From the NCBI RefSeq assembly GCF_019083995.1, contig NZ_JAHRCU010000028.1:1-51213 (forward strand): 51,213 nucleotides of DNA, in the 5' to 3' direction. The position numbers and the translations under genes were made by a program. This DNA comes from Roseococcus sp. SDR (GTDB taxonomy: Bacteria > Pseudomonadota > Alphaproteobacteria > Acetobacterales > Acetobacteraceae). The notes under the pieces were generated by a model. The model saw nothing but the letters and a program-made list of their open reading frames with translations. It was not told the DNA's origin and ran no database searches. Positions 50,904 to 51,213 of the stretch are shown piece after piece. The first letter of the stretch is position 1. Each line of letters opens with the position of its first letter.

Positions 50904-51028
50904 TCCGAAGGATCCGGCCGCAAGTGCGGCCGGCGCGCCCAGAGGAGCCGGCTGGCCCCGCGCCACTTCCGCGGCGCGAAGCCAAGCGCGCGGAGCGCGC
51001 GCCCGGCGCCTGAGGGCCCCAAAAACAT
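50875..51028 (-). repeat. Tandem 154-bp repeat, unit 1 (candidate small RNA)
   Basis: First full unit of the array. It differs from unit 2 at about six positions by eye, all in loop or linker segments except one stem base. Read on the minus strand it contains a 7-bp GCGCGCG/CGCGCGC hairpin, a CGCGCC/GGCGCG hairpin, a GGCC-based hairpin displaying UCCUCU, a GGCCGCA/UGCGGCC hairpin, and the terminator. 154 is not a multiple of three, so no reading frame is preserved from unit to unit. Confidence 0.8.
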
Positions 51029-51057
51029 CAAAACCCGCCGCCATTGCTGGCGACGGG
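51024..51057 (-). terminator. Rho-independent terminator of repeat unit 2
   Basis: Same 9-bp stem as unit 1 with a different loop (AGCAAT on the minus strand), followed by TTTTGATGTTTTT. Confidence 0.72.
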
Positions 51058-51182
51058 CCTGAAGGATCCGGCCGCAAGTGCGGCCAGCGCGCCCAGAGGA
51101 GCCGGCTGGCCCCGCGCCACTTCCGCGGCGCGAAGCCAAGCGCGCGGAGCGCGCGCCCGGCGCCTGAGGGCCCCAAAAACAT
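51029..51182 (-). repeat. Tandem 154-bp repeat, unit 2 (candidate small RNA)
   Basis: Second full unit, same hairpin order as unit 1. The GGCCAGC/GCTGGCC stem pairs perfectly here, whereas unit 1 has one change in the second arm. The U-run of the following terminator abuts the next unit. Confidence 0.8.
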
Positions 51183-51213
51183 CAAAACCCGCCGCCATTG
51201 CTGGCGACGGGCC
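51183..51213 (-). repeat. Tandem 154-bp repeat, unit 3 (truncated by the window edge)
   Basis: The first 31 bases match unit 2 exactly and include the complete terminator stem (51188-51211). The array therefore continues beyond the right edge; the number of further copies is unknown. Confidence 0.7.

Noticed and set aside
50822-51185. Minus-strand open frames over the 154-bp repeats as repeated small proteins
   Set aside because: The 154-bp period shifts the frame in every unit, the frames end at unrelated positions, and each unit ends in a terminator; RNA is the better reading.
50875-51213. CRISPR array
   Set aside because: Units are 154 bp, almost identical throughout and have no unique spacers; no cas genes are present.

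Overview
This window is very GC-rich, densely packed DNA from a bacterial chromosome. The gene set (TamA/TamB, PurC, LepA, aerobic molybdenum hydroxylase genes, ABC importers and eight Bug/TctC-type periplasmic receptors) fits a metabolically versatile proteobacterium, most likely a Roseomonas-like member of the Acetobacteraceae (Alphaproteobacteria). That placement is inferred from gene content and base composition; there is no rRNA here to confirm it. I see no tRNA, rRNA, insertion sequence, prophage or CRISPR array.

Layout, left to right. Positions 2-4200 (minus) hold tamA followed by a tamB that runs off the left edge. Positions 4281-7447 (minus) hold a peptide-type substrate-binding protein translationally coupled to an AbgB-like M20 amidohydrolase; an MFS transporter (minus) follows. 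Positions 8846-13861 (plus) are a coupled acyl-CoA carboxylase operon (biotin carrier, biotin carboxylase, carboxyltransferase, Bug receptor) ending with a polysaccharide-deacetylase-fold gene. An SRPBCC gene and a Bug gene (minus), an amidase (plus) and purC (minus) come next. Positions 17844-24977 (minus) are a complete Liv-type ABC importer with an SDR dehydrogenase embedded in it and a Baeyer-Villiger-type monooxygenase downstream, which together look like uptake plus alcohol-to-ketone-to-ester oxidation. Positions 25170-33697 are a patchwork of an LLM flavin enzyme, an amidohydrolase, an MFS transporter, RidA and four Bug receptors in alternating orientation. lepA (33824-35629, plus) stands among them. 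Positions 35630-44047 (minus) form a collinear block: NMT1/SsuA-type ABC importer, dihydroorotase-like metallohydrolase, and a three-gene molybdenum hydroxylase whose iron-sulfur subunit is fused to a CoxG-like SRPBCC domain. Positions 44293-47299 (plus) hold a Bug receptor, a fumarate-reductase-like flavoprotein and a tiny 2Fe-2S protein. The right end has another Bug gene, a cyclase-family hydrolase, a GAF protein and an enolase-superfamily enzyme.

The recurrent theme is uptake of organic acids, amides or heterocycles by periplasmic receptors, each beside a catabolic enzyme. None of the eight Bug receptors has TctA/TctB membrane partners in the window.

The least ordinary structure is at the right edge (50875-51213): a tandem array with an exact 154-bp period whose units each end, on the minus strand, in a Rho-independent terminator. 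It reads as a candidate multicopy small-RNA array. A second unexplained signal is a family of related intergenic hairpin repeats at about 32666, 36722, 36804 and 47299, two of them identical over 39 bp.
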